This document shows, in pieces, positions 1-5,189 of a stretch of 5,189 nt of DNA. The notes beneath the pieces are model-generated. The model saw only the letters and a list, made by a program, of their open reading frames with translations, was not told the origin of the DNA and did no database searches. Origin of the DNA: Planctomycetota bacterium (GTDB lineage Bacteria > Planctomycetota > Planctomycetia > Pirellulales > Thermoguttaceae); assembly GCA_023397045.1 (NCBI GenBank), contig JAEWUR010000521.1, positions 1 through 5,189 on the forward strand, given 5' to 3'. Position 1 is the stretch's first letter. Each line of letters starts with the position of its first letter. The translations under genes were made by a program, and so were the position numbers.

Positions 1-56
1 ATGTCGCCCGGCTGGAACGACTGCGGGTTGAGGATCGTCGTGATTTTCGTGTGCGG
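1..56 (-). pseudogene. In-frame continuation of the BamA-like gene beyond the TAA stop (partial)
   Basis: Reading on in the same minus-strand frame past the TAA gives P-H-T-K-I-T-T-I-L-N-P-Q-S-F-Q-P-G-D and then the window edge. This is the expected next part of POTRA 5: after the first strand (RVGKIDVHIKAE) comes a helix whose end carries a Pro-Gly-Asp turn, as in other POTRA domains. From memory, planctomycete homologues have a G-E/D-N/Y-P-H-T stretch here, so the stop sits where a Tyr or Asn codon would be; TAC or TAT to TAA is a single base change. The fragment has no start of its own. The beta-barrel should lie to the left of the window. It could be a genuine nonsense mutation, a decayed paralogue or a sequencing error. 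Confidence 0.6.
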
Positions 57-1232
57 TTATTCGGCCTTGATATGAACGTCGATCTTGCCGACGCGGTATC
101 GATCGCCTTCGGTCAGATTGTAGACCAGGTCCAACTGGGCGGGTTCTTCAAGGAACCTCGGGCTGGCGTTCACTTCGGCGAACACGTAACCGATGCTGCC
201 ATACTTGTCCTGAATGGCGCTCACGTCGGCGTTCATCTTCGTCTGGTTGAAATACTCGTCGTTCTTAAGCTGGATTTCGCCGAGCAGTTCCTCGCTCTTA
301 TACTTCGTGTTTCCGACAACCGAAACATTCCGGATCTTGTAGCGGGGACCTTCGTCGATGACGTAGGTGATCGTGGCCCAATTCTGCTTCTCGTCGAAGT
401 CGATTTCCCGGCCCACCCTCGCGCGGAAGAATCCCAGCCCGCGATAATAGGCCGTCAGGCGCTGGATGTCCTCGTCGACTTCCTTGCGGTCGAGTTCGCC
501 CTTGAACAGGTAGAGGAACGGAGGCTTCGACTTGATCTGCGTTTTCAGCCGTCCGTCGTCGGCGATCGTGTTGCCGATGAATTTCACGCTCCAAATGCGC
601 TGCTTGTTGCCTTCGTTGATCAGGAAGATGGCACGGCGGTCGTCGGGCTTGTCGCCTTCGAGCATCGTGATGCGGGCGGCCGAAAAGCCCTTCTTATGGT
701 AGAAGTCTTCGAGCTTCCGTCGCGCTTCCTCGATGGCATAGGGGTCGGCCGGATCGCCGGCTTTGACGTCGGCCTCCTTCGAGAGCGTCTTCTTCTTGAC
801 CTCGCGGCAACCGACGAACAACACCTCGCGCAAGATCGGGCGCTCGACAACCTCGAAGATCACGATGCGTCCGCCAGGCGCGGTTCGGTGGTAGGTCTTG
901 ACGTTGACGAACAGGTGCGTGCGGTCGAGCCGCCGAACGTCCTCTTGGATGACGTCCATGTCGAACGGCCGGCCCGCCCGCGTGCGAATGTGCGGAAGAA
1001 TTTTGTCGATCGGCAAGGTCTTGTTGCCGGAGATCTGCACGTCGACGACCATCACCGGCGGCGTGGCGGCCGCCAACGACGAGTTGGGCGAGGGACCAAC
1101 CTGCTCGGTCGACAGCGGGGGCTCCGGCGGCATCTGCTGCGCCAACGACGACGAGCCCATCGTCAGCAAAATGGCCAACGACGCCAATCGCAGGGGAAGT
1201 CGCACGTTGCTGTTTGATCGGAGGTTGGCCAT
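57..1232 (-). CDS. BamA/Omp85-like outer-membrane assembly protein, POTRA region, cut by an in-frame stop
   Basis: The 391-residue product is the N-terminal, periplasmic part of a BamA-type protein, the central insertase for outer-membrane beta-barrels. Residues 1-31 form a signal peptide (basic start, hydrophobic core LASLAILL, likely cleavage after SLA), followed by a Pro/Ser-rich linker. Four POTRA units follow at about 61-132, 133-211, 213-297 and 298-378; typical marks are V.ISGNKTLP, FIGNT, SVVGNTKY, the helix motifs FYHKKGF, YYRGLGF and YGSIGY, and closing strands ending in EGNKQR, DEGPRY and EGDRY. A fifth POTRA begins at RVGKIDV and is then broken by TAA at 57-59. No beta-barrel is present before the stop, so the product is far shorter than a full family member (normally well over 700 residues). 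I chose the ATG at 1230-1232 because the signal peptide starts there; a TTG start at 1265 would add 11 residues with no ribosome site. The Shine-Dalgarno is weak (AAGAG, six bases before ATG). The family is clear; whether the stop is real is not. Confidence 0.85.
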   Translation of the reverse strand: MANLRSNSNVRLPLRLASLAILLTMGSSSLAQQMPPEPPLSTEQVGPSPNSSLAAATPPVMVVDVQISGNKTLPIDKILPHIRTRAGRPFDMDVIQEDVRRLDRTHLFVNVKTYHRTAPGGRIVIFEVVERPILREVLFVGCREVKKKTLSKEADVKAGDPADPYAIEEARRKLEDFYHKKGFSAARITMLEGDKPDDRRAIFLINEGNKQRIWSVKFIGNTIADDGRLKTQIKSKPPFLYLFKGELDRKEVDEDIQRLTAYYRGLGFFRARVGREIDFDEKQNWATITYVIDEGPRYKIRNVSVVGNTKYKSEELLGEIQLKNDEYFNQTKMNADVSAIQDKYGSIGYVFAEVNASPRFLEEPAQLDLVYNLTEGDRYRVGKIDVHIKAE

Positions 1233-1251
1233 CCCTGGCTCTTTTCCGTGG

Positions 1252-1287
1252 GTTGTCGTTTTCAAAAAGACGTTGTTCTCAAAAAGA
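1252..1287. repeat. Imperfect tandem repeat upstream of the BamA-like start
   Basis: Two copies of GTTGT-(CGTTT or TC)-TCAAAAAGA lie head to tail. The nine-base core TCAAAAAGA is at 1262-1270 and 1279-1287, a 17-base step, and GTTGT is at 1252-1256 and 1272-1276. On the minus strand this reads TCTTTTTGA twice, about 30 and 47 bases before the ATG of the BamA-like gene. It may be a small duplication or a paired regulator site; no known operator is recognised. Confidence 0.45.
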
Positions 1288-1465
1288 TAAGGTCGTTACG
1301 GAGGCCGGTAACCTGCCCTCCGTCTCAATGCGTCCTTGCGACGGCGTCATCGTAGCATTCGCGTTTACGCTCTTGTACGTCGCCCCGGGCAGCCGGGTTC
1401 AACCCATCGGGCGTAAGGTCGCGTAGAAATACCTAAACCCGCCCGCCACCACAAGGCGAGTTCGC

Positions 1466-1471
1466 TATAAT
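1466..1471 (+). promoter_or_regulatory. Putative -10 box (TATAAT) for the adaptor-toroid operon
   Basis: A perfect TATAAT lies about 160 bases upstream of the adaptor ATG, in GC-rich surroundings and in the right direction. At 17 bases upstream (1443-1448, CCGCCA) there is no -35 resemblance, so a plain sigma-70 promoter is only partly supported. Transcription would start near 1478, giving a leader of about 155 bases. Confidence 0.5.
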
Positions 1472-1490
1472 TCACCAGCAAAATGGTAGG

Positions 1491-1537
1491 AGATGGGGGT
1501 TGTAGAGGACAAAAACGCCTCAGTTATCCCCCAACTG
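1491..1537 (+). other. Possible mutually exclusive leader hairpins in the adaptor 5' UTR
   Basis: AGATGGGGG (1491-1499) can pair with CCCCCAACT (1528-1536) with one A-A mismatch and a 28-base loop. CAGTT (1521-1525) can instead pair with AACTG (1533-1537) around a 7-base loop. Both use the AACT segment, so they cannot form together. No known riboswitch or leader family is recognised, and the pairing could be chance. Confidence 0.25.
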
Positions 1538-1616
1538 GCCGAAATCCCTTGCTCTGCGGCATTGCGCGAGGGAGAATAGGTAAGATGGTTTATTGTTCCC
1601 AAGAGCACCCCACCTC

Positions 1617-1621
1617 AGGAG
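1617..1621 (+). promoter_or_regulatory. Ribosome binding site that fixes the adaptor start at 1633
   Basis: AGGAG lies 11 bases before the ATG at 1633. It supports that start over the two upstream in-frame ATGs at 1483 and 1585, which would place a polar extension ahead of a typical signal peptide. Confidence 0.6.
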
Positions 1622-1632
1622 TAGAACGCCAA

Positions 1633-3357
1633 ATGGCACGTTATAATCGATTCTTCCTGTGCTTCCTGCTCGTCGGATTTCTGACGGCGACCAGCCCGAT
1701 TTGGGCCGATGACGCGGCCGACAAGCCTCAAGATGAACCCGCCGCGCAGTCGGAAGAACAAGCGACGGAGGAAGACGAAGACGCTCCGGCCGACGTCGCG
1801 GAAACGCCTTCGGACGACGGTCCCGAAAAAACCGCGGACAACGCCGAGACGGCATCGCCCAACGACAAGGTCCTGCCCGACGGCGAAGCCAAAGACGCCG
1901 AGCCCGACCCAAAAGAGTCGAAACCTGTCAGTGAGGAGAAGGCCAAGGATGAAAAGAAAAAAGAAAAACGGGCAACCTGCACCGCCGAACGCAAGCCGAT
2001 CAAAGTGACGATCTCGCTGGACGGCGTGTTTGCGGCCGAAAAGATGCGAGAGATTTCGGTCAATCCCGACGAATGGAACTCGCTGACCGTTAAAAAGGCC
2101 GTGTCGCACGGCGCCGAGGTCCGCAAAGGCGACGTCATCCTGAGCCTCGATACCGAAAAGCTCGACCGCGCCATCGACGATCTGCGGACGGATCTGAAGA
2201 TTGCCGAAATCTCGATCAACCAGAGCGAAGACCAATTGCTGGCGCTGGAAAAAATGGTGCCGTTGGACCTCGAGGCGTCGGAGCGGTCGGCTCGCATGAG
2301 CGGGGAAGACAAAAAGTATTTTGAGGACGTCGACCGGCCGTTTGCCGAGAAACTGGCCAACTTCCGCCTCAAATTGGCCGAGGAATCGTTGGAATACGAG
2401 CAGGAAGAACTCCGGCAGTTGGAGAAGATGTATAAGGCCGACGAAATCACGGAGGAAACCGAGCAGATCGTCCTGAAACGGGCACGCGATACCGTCGAAA
2501 AAGCGAAATTCATGGTCGACTACGTGCAACTCGAACGCGAGCAGATGCTGAAATTCGCCCTGCCGCGCTATGCCGAGGCCATCGACGATTCGGCCCAGCG
2601 CACCGCGATCGGTTTGGAGCGGGCCAAAATCCAGTTGCCGTTGACGTTGAAGAAACAACAGTTGGAACTGGAAAAACAGCGCATGGCCCGGGAGAAGAGC
2701 AAGGAAAAACTCAAAAATCTCCTGGCCGATCGGAAGATGATGACCGTCAAATCGCCGATCGACGGCATCGTCTATTATGGAAAGTGCATCCGCGGCAAAT
2801 TCAGCGATTCGAACAGCTTGGCCGAAAACCTTCGTCGCGACGGCGCCATCATGCCCAATCAAGTCGTCATGACGGTCGTCGATCAGCGGCCGATGCAAAT
2901 CGCGGCCGTCGTTCCCGAGCTGCAATTGCATTGGGTTCGGCCCGGTCTGAAGGGCGTCGCAAAGCCGACCGGTTTTCCCGACCTGAAGCTGGACGCCGAA
3001 ATCGACGACGTCGGCGACATCCCGACCGCGCCGGGCAGCTTCGATGCCACGCTTGCCGTCCAACTAAAACGCAAAGCCAAGTGGATCATGCCGGGCATGA
3101 CCTGCAAGGTGAAGTTGATTCCATATGAAAAGAAGGACGCCTTGGTCGTCGATCCGAAGTGCATCCAGACCGACGAACTGGACGAGGATCAGAAGTATGT
3201 CTGGCTGCTCGGCAAGGACGAAAAGCCTGAGCGTCGCGACGTGGAAGTCGGCGAGAAGGCCGGCAAGCGTATCGAAATTCTCAGCGGATTGACCGACGGC
3301 GATCAGGTGCTCCTCGAAGCTCCGAAAGACCAGGAATCCGGAGCGAAGGAGGAATGA
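1633..3357 (+). CDS. HlyD/MFP-family periplasmic efflux or secretion adaptor with acidic N-terminal linker
   Basis: The 574-residue protein resembles membrane-fusion (periplasmic adaptor) proteins, which bridge an inner-membrane transporter and an outer-membrane channel. Residues 1-25 are a signal peptide (hydrophobic FFLCFLLVGFL, likely cleavage after IWA). Residues 26-113 form a disordered linker, about one third Asp/Glu, ending in a Lys-rich patch (KDEKKKEKR). The first lipoyl half is at about 122-178 (ISLDGVF, then HGAEVRKGDVILSLDTEKL). A long coiled-coil hairpin fills about 179-365, with a plausible tip at YKADEITEETEQ. The second lipoyl half follows at about 371-384 (VKSPIDGIVYYG), then a beta-barrel to about 500 (AAVVPELQL, MPGMTCKVKLIPY) and a membrane-proximal domain to about 566 (ALVVDPKCIQTDE, VWLLG, VEVGEKAGKRIEILSGLTDGDQVL). 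The domain order is complete. No transporter or TolC-like gene is adjacent, so the substrate cannot be inferred. The next gene overlaps its stop codon. A start at 1483 is in frame but unlikely. Confidence 0.87.
   Translation: MARYNRFFLCFLLVGFLTATSPIWADDAADKPQDEPAAQSEEQATEEDEDAPADVAETPSDDGPEKTADNAETASPNDKVLPDGEAKDAEPDPKESKPVSEEKAKDEKKKEKRATCTAERKPIKVTISLDGVFAAEKMREISVNPDEWNSLTVKKAVSHGAEVRKGDVILSLDTEKLDRAIDDLRTDLKIAEISINQSEDQLLALEKMVPLDLEASERSARMSGEDKKYFEDVDRPFAEKLANFRLKLAEESLEYEQEELRQLEKMYKADEITEETEQIVLKRARDTVEKAKFMVDYVQLEREQMLKFALPRYAEAIDDSAQRTAIGLERAKIQLPLTLKKQQLELEKQRMAREKSKEKLKNLLADRKMMTVKSPIDGIVYYGKCIRGKFSDSNSLAENLRRDGAIMPNQVVMTVVDQRPMQIAAVVPELQLHWVRPGLKGVAKPTGFPDLKLDAEIDDVGDIPTAPGSFDATLAVQLKRKAKWIMPGMTCKVKLIPYEKKDALVVDPKCIQTDELDEDQKYVWLLGKDEKPERRDVEVGEKAGKRIEILSGLTDGDQVLLEAPKDQESGAKEE
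3346..3352 (+). promoter_or_regulatory. Strong Shine-Dalgarno inside the adaptor 3' end
   Basis: AAGGAGG lies within the last codons of the adaptor (the Lys-Glu-Glu tail). It is 1 base before the ATG at 3354 and 4 bases before the ATG at 3357, so the second ATG is the better start. The two genes are therefore likely coupled in translation. Confidence 0.7.
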
Positions 3358-4562
3358 TGCGGATTCATTGGCAATGGATCCTGGCCGTGGGTTTGCTTGG
3401 ACTGCCGGTCTACGGGGAAGAGTCGTCGCCGTCGAGTATGGCCGTCGAGGGGCCGAAGCGCGCACCGGTCGCTCCTCCCGCGCCCGGCGAGATCGAACAG
3501 TCGATCCAGCGCGGAGTCGAGTTTCTATTGGAGCACCAGAACCCGGACGGCTCGTGGGGATCGGCCAACATCACGCGCCCGAATGACGTGTATGCGCCCG
3601 TGCCCGGCGCCCATCATGCGTTTCGCGGCGCGGTAACGGCGCTTTGCGTGTCGGCGCTGATCGAGACCGGCGGCGACCGTTCCGAGGTAACGCGATCGCT
3701 CGAACGCGGCGAGAATTGGCTACTGGAAAACCTGCCGCGAATTCGCCGAGCCACGCCCGACACGTTCTACAATTCCTGGACGCATGCGTATGGCATCCAG
3801 GCGTTGGTGCGAATGCTAGGCCGGAAGCCGGACGACGCCGAACGATGCCGGCGAATTCGCGAATTGATCGAGCAGCAGATCGAGATGCTCCAGCGTTACG
3901 AGGTCGTCGACGGCGGCTGGGCCTATTACGACACCGAGGCGAAAACGCGAAAGCCGAGCGGCTCGACGATGAGCTTTGTGACGGCCGCCGTCCTGGTGGC
4001 GCTCCACGAGGCGAAGCAGGTCGGCATCGAATCGCCGCAGAAAATGGTCGATCGCGCGATGGACTCGATTCGCCGTCAACGAAAGCCCGACTTCTCGTAC
4101 CTGTACGGCGAGTATCTAAAGTGGTGGCCGATGATGCCGATCAATCGACCCGGCGGCAGCGTCGGACGTTCCCAGGCATGCAACGTGGCGATGCGTCTGT
4201 GGGGCGACAAAATGACCACCGACGCGATTATCGAGACTTGGCTCGACCGGCTGTTCGCGCGGAATCTGTGGCTCGACATCGGCCGGAAACGACCGATTCC
4301 GCACGAGTCCTGGTTTTCGGTGGCCGGCTATTTCTTCTATTTCGGCCATTACTATGCCGGCTTGTGCATCGAGCAGATTCCGGCCGACCAGCGCGACGCG
4401 TTCCAAGACCATCTCGCCCGAGTGCTCCTGCCCTTACAGGAGAGCGACGGCTCGTGGTGGGACTTTCCGCTGTACGACTACCACAAGCCCTACGGCACCG
4501 CCTTCGCGCTGATGTCATTGCACCGCGCTCAGAGGGATGAGACGAAAGGCGTCAAGCCTTGA
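3357..4562 (+). CDS. Secreted squalene-cyclase/prenyltransferase-repeat (alpha/alpha toroid) protein
   Basis: The 401-residue product has a short signal peptide (basic start, WILAVGLLGLPV, possible cleavage after VYG near residue 19) and a Pro-rich linker to about 44. The rest is built of helical repeats of the squalene cyclase/prenyltransferase-beta superfamily. Repeat marks are QNPDGSW (61-67), DGGW (185-188), QESDGSW (361-367), and the inner-helix motifs FRGAVTALCVSAL, SFVTAAVLVALHEA and YGTAFALMSLH (379-389). It is much shorter than true squalene-hopene cyclases (over 600 residues) and I see no DxDD acid motif, so cyclase activity is unlikely; a binding or scaffold role in the periplasm is inferred. 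Related proteins of unknown function are common in planctomycetes. It is the second gene of the adaptor operon: ATG 3357-3359 shares the final A of the adaptor stop codon, and an ATG at 3354 would add one Met. It ends 5 bases from the convergent stop. Confidence 0.8.
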   Translation: MRIHWQWILAVGLLGLPVYGEESSPSSMAVEGPKRAPVAPPAPGEIEQSIQRGVEFLLEHQNPDGSWGSANITRPNDVYAPVPGAHHAFRGAVTALCVSALIETGGDRSEVTRSLERGENWLLENLPRIRRATPDTFYNSWTHAYGIQALVRMLGRKPDDAERCRRIRELIEQQIEMLQRYEVVDGGWAYYDTEAKTRKPSGSTMSFVTAAVLVALHEAKQVGIESPQKMVDRAMDSIRRQRKPDFSYLYGEYLKWWPMMPINRPGGSVGRSQACNVAMRLWGDKMTTDAIIETWLDRLFARNLWLDIGRKRPIPHESWFSVAGYFFYFGHYYAGLCIEQIPADQRDAFQDHLARVLLPLQESDGSWWDFPLYDYHKPYGTAFALMSLHRAQRDETKGVKP

Positions 4563-4569
4563 TTCGTCT
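4540..4569. terminator. Stem-loop spanning the two convergent stop codons
   Basis: AGACGAA (4540-4546) pairs with TTCGTCT (4563-4569), and inside it AGGC (4547-4550) pairs with GCCT (4556-4559) around the loop GTCAA. The three unpaired bases 4560-4562 are the TGA stop of the toroid gene. The structure sits exactly where both transcripts must end and would form on both strands. There is no T-run on either side, so it is not a classic intrinsic terminator; it may act in RNA stability or aid bidirectional termination. Confidence 0.4.
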
Positions 4570-5083
4570 AGGCATGAAGGTTATGGTGGCCGCGTTCGGT
4601 GCGATGACGATTGACCATCGCCAGTGCTTTCGGCTCCTTGGCTAGGAACTTGATCAACTGCGACGCGCTGCATTCCAGGATGCCAGCGGCGGATTTCGGA
4701 TCGAAATCGTTCTCGGCCATAATGTCGAGCGCCCAGGCTAGCAGCGTGGGGAAGTCATCGTGCGATGGGCTGATTTCGATCCGTCCGCCGACCAATCGGG
4801 ATTGCCAAAGCCTTGCGTCGGGGTCATCTTTCGGCCGGACCATGCGAACATCGATGGCCAACAGAACGCGGAGGCGAAACAACGCAACGGATCGATTCTC
4901 GGCCTGACTGCGCCGCTCGTTGGCCTCGGCGCGAATGCCGGTCGGCCGATGCGTCAGCACGACGGCCGTCGAAACCTTGTTGCGGTGCTGGCCGCCCGGT
5001 CCCGAACGGCGCACGAACTCAATGTCGCATTCTTTCGACAGCAAATCGGCCGGGATCGAGGCGGGATGGAGCGGTGCAATCAT
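4568..5083 (-). CDS. GGQ-motif peptide chain release factor-like protein
   Basis: The 171-residue protein carries the catalytic domain of class I release factors, which triggers hydrolysis of peptidyl-tRNA in the ribosomal peptidyl-transferase centre. The core is [17 protein letters not shown] (27-43), with Gly30-Gly31-Gln32 as the GGQ, followed by THRPTGI (44-50) and ERRSQAENR (56-64), close to the equivalent stretch of RF1/RF2. The codon-reading domains of full release factors (about 360 residues) are absent. In size it resembles ribosome-rescue factors such as ArfB, but residues 105-165 form an extra helical region ([21 protein letters not shown]) rather than only a basic tail; the last residues are still Arg/His-rich. 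The start ATG (5081-5083) overlaps the stop of the upstream NHL gene as ATGA, so translation is probably coupled. A rescue or peptidyl-tRNA hydrolysis role is inferred, not proven. Confidence 0.85.
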   Translation of the reverse strand: MIAPLHPASIPADLLSKECDIEFVRRSGPGGQHRNKVSTAVVLTHRPTGIRAEANERRSQAENRSVALFRLRVLLAIDVRMVRPKDDPDARLWQSRLVGGRIEISPSHDDFPTLLAWALDIMAENDFDPKSAAGILECSASQLIKFLAKEPKALAMVNRHRTERGHHNLHA

Positions 5084-5189
5084 TCCTGCGATGATTTCGA
5101 AAGGTCGACGACGCGGATCAGGTGGTGATTCGTGTCGGCGACAAAAAGTTTTCCCTCGGCAGCCGAGATTCCGCCCGGCTGATTGTAGC
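5080..5189 (-). CDS. NHL-repeat protein, C-terminal end (partial, runs off the window)
   Basis: In the minus-strand frame entering from the right edge, 35 residues precede a TGA at 5080-5082. They contain a recognisable final NHL beta-propeller blade: [20 protein letters not shown] followed by LIRVVDL. The pattern Pro-Gly-Gly-(Ile/Leu), GKL(F/Y)(V/I)ADTN.H.IRV(V/I)DL is the signature of NHL blades, including those of thioredoxin-NHL (NHLRC2-like) proteins known in planctomycetes. The gene start and any other domains lie outside the window, so the full architecture cannot be stated. Its stop overlaps the ATG of the GGQ gene by four bases (ATGA), making it the upstream partner in that operon. 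The two other frames here do not look like known protein. Confidence 0.75.
   Translation of the reverse strand, partial: YNQPGGISAAEGKLFVADTNHHLIRVVDLSKSSQE

Larger units (their letters stand above)
1233..1632. other. Divergent intergenic region between the BamA-like gene and the adaptor operon
   Basis: About 400 bases with no convincing gene. Small open frames here have no family resemblance and no good ribosome site. It should contain the promoters of both divergent units. Visible elements are a tandem near-repeat close to the BamA-like start (1252-1287), a GC-rich inverted pair CGCCC/GGGCG (1381-1385 and 1409-1413) enclosing the near-palindrome GGGTTCAACCC, a perfect TATAAT on the plus strand (1466-1471), and a leader of about 155 bases before the adaptor ATG with possible hairpins. 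I found no clear minus-strand promoter for the BamA-like gene. Confidence 0.6.

Noticed and set aside
51..1217. Long plus-strand open frame opposite the BamA-like gene
   Set aside because: It is a shadow produced by GC-rich codon use. The minus-strand frame has a signal peptide and four POTRA domains, whereas the plus-strand product resembles no family.
1233..1265. TTG start at 1265 for the BamA-like gene
   Set aside because: No ribosome site precedes it and it would place 11 residues ahead of the signal peptide; the ATG at 1232 fits better.
1381..1413. GC-rich segment with GGGTTCAACCC, considered as a tRNA T-arm or terminator
   Set aside because: No other tRNA arms can be found around it, and there is no T-run after the CGCCC/GGGCG pair.
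1483..1632. Upstream start for the adaptor at 1483 (or 1585)
   Set aside because: It would add 50 or 16 polar residues before a typical signal peptide. The ATG at 1633 has an AGGAG ribosome site.
1615..3063. 482-codon minus-strand open frame opposite the adaptor
   Set aside because: The translation is low-complexity Phe/Arg-rich sequence with no domain signs; the plus-strand frame encodes a complete adaptor.
3644..4540. 298-codon plus-strand frame inside the toroid gene
   Set aside because: Arg/Ala-rich out-of-frame product without family features; the overlapping frame has QW repeats and a signal peptide.
4260..4562. Possible zinc site of a protein prenyltransferase beta subunit in the toroid protein (Cys in RSQACN, His in YDYHKPYGT)
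   Set aside because: The family's Asp-x-Cys arrangement is absent, so the resemblance of the His context alone does not support a prenyltransferase.

Overview
The window looks like chromosomal DNA from a Gram-negative bacterium, most likely a member of the Planctomycetota (Pirellulales-like). That placement is an inference from gene content: a BamA-type multi-POTRA protein, a squalene-cyclase-repeat protein with an export signal, a short GGQ release-factor-like protein with an extra C-terminal domain, and the end of an NHL-propeller gene. The DNA is moderately GC-rich. I saw no tRNA, rRNA, insertion sequence, CRISPR array or phage gene.

Layout. On the minus strand, positions 1-1232 hold the N-terminal part of a BamA/Omp85-like outer-membrane assembly protein with a signal peptide and four complete POTRA domains. 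Its reading frame is cut by a TAA at 57-59 inside what should be POTRA 5, yet the same frame continues with POTRA-like sequence to the window edge. A divergent, non-coding region of about 400 bases (1233-1632) follows. It carries a perfect TATAAT box, a small tandem repeat and possible leader hairpins. On the plus strand, a two-gene unit runs from 1633 to 4562: a HlyD/MFP-type periplasmic adaptor with a very acidic N-terminal linker, then, sharing an ATGA stop/start overlap, a secreted alpha/alpha-toroid protein with squalene-cyclase/prenyltransferase repeats. Only 5 bases separate its stop codon from that of a convergent minus-strand pair: a GGQ-motif release-factor-like protein (4568-5083) and, upstream of it with a second ATGA overlap, the last 35 residues of an NHL-repeat protein that runs off the right edge. 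A stem-loop spans the convergent stop codons.

How the genes relate. The left three genes all concern the envelope: outer-membrane assembly, export adaptor and a periplasmic toroid. The adaptor-toroid pair is the most intriguing part, because it is translationally coupled and bounded by a divergent gene on the left and a convergent gene on the right, so its transporter and outer-membrane partner must be encoded elsewhere. The NHL/GGQ pair on the right forms a separate coupled unit concerned at least partly with translation termination or ribosome rescue. I do not see strong evidence for an entirely new system. The best leads are the in-frame stop in the BamA-like gene, the orphan adaptor-toroid operon, and the NHL fragment at the right edge.
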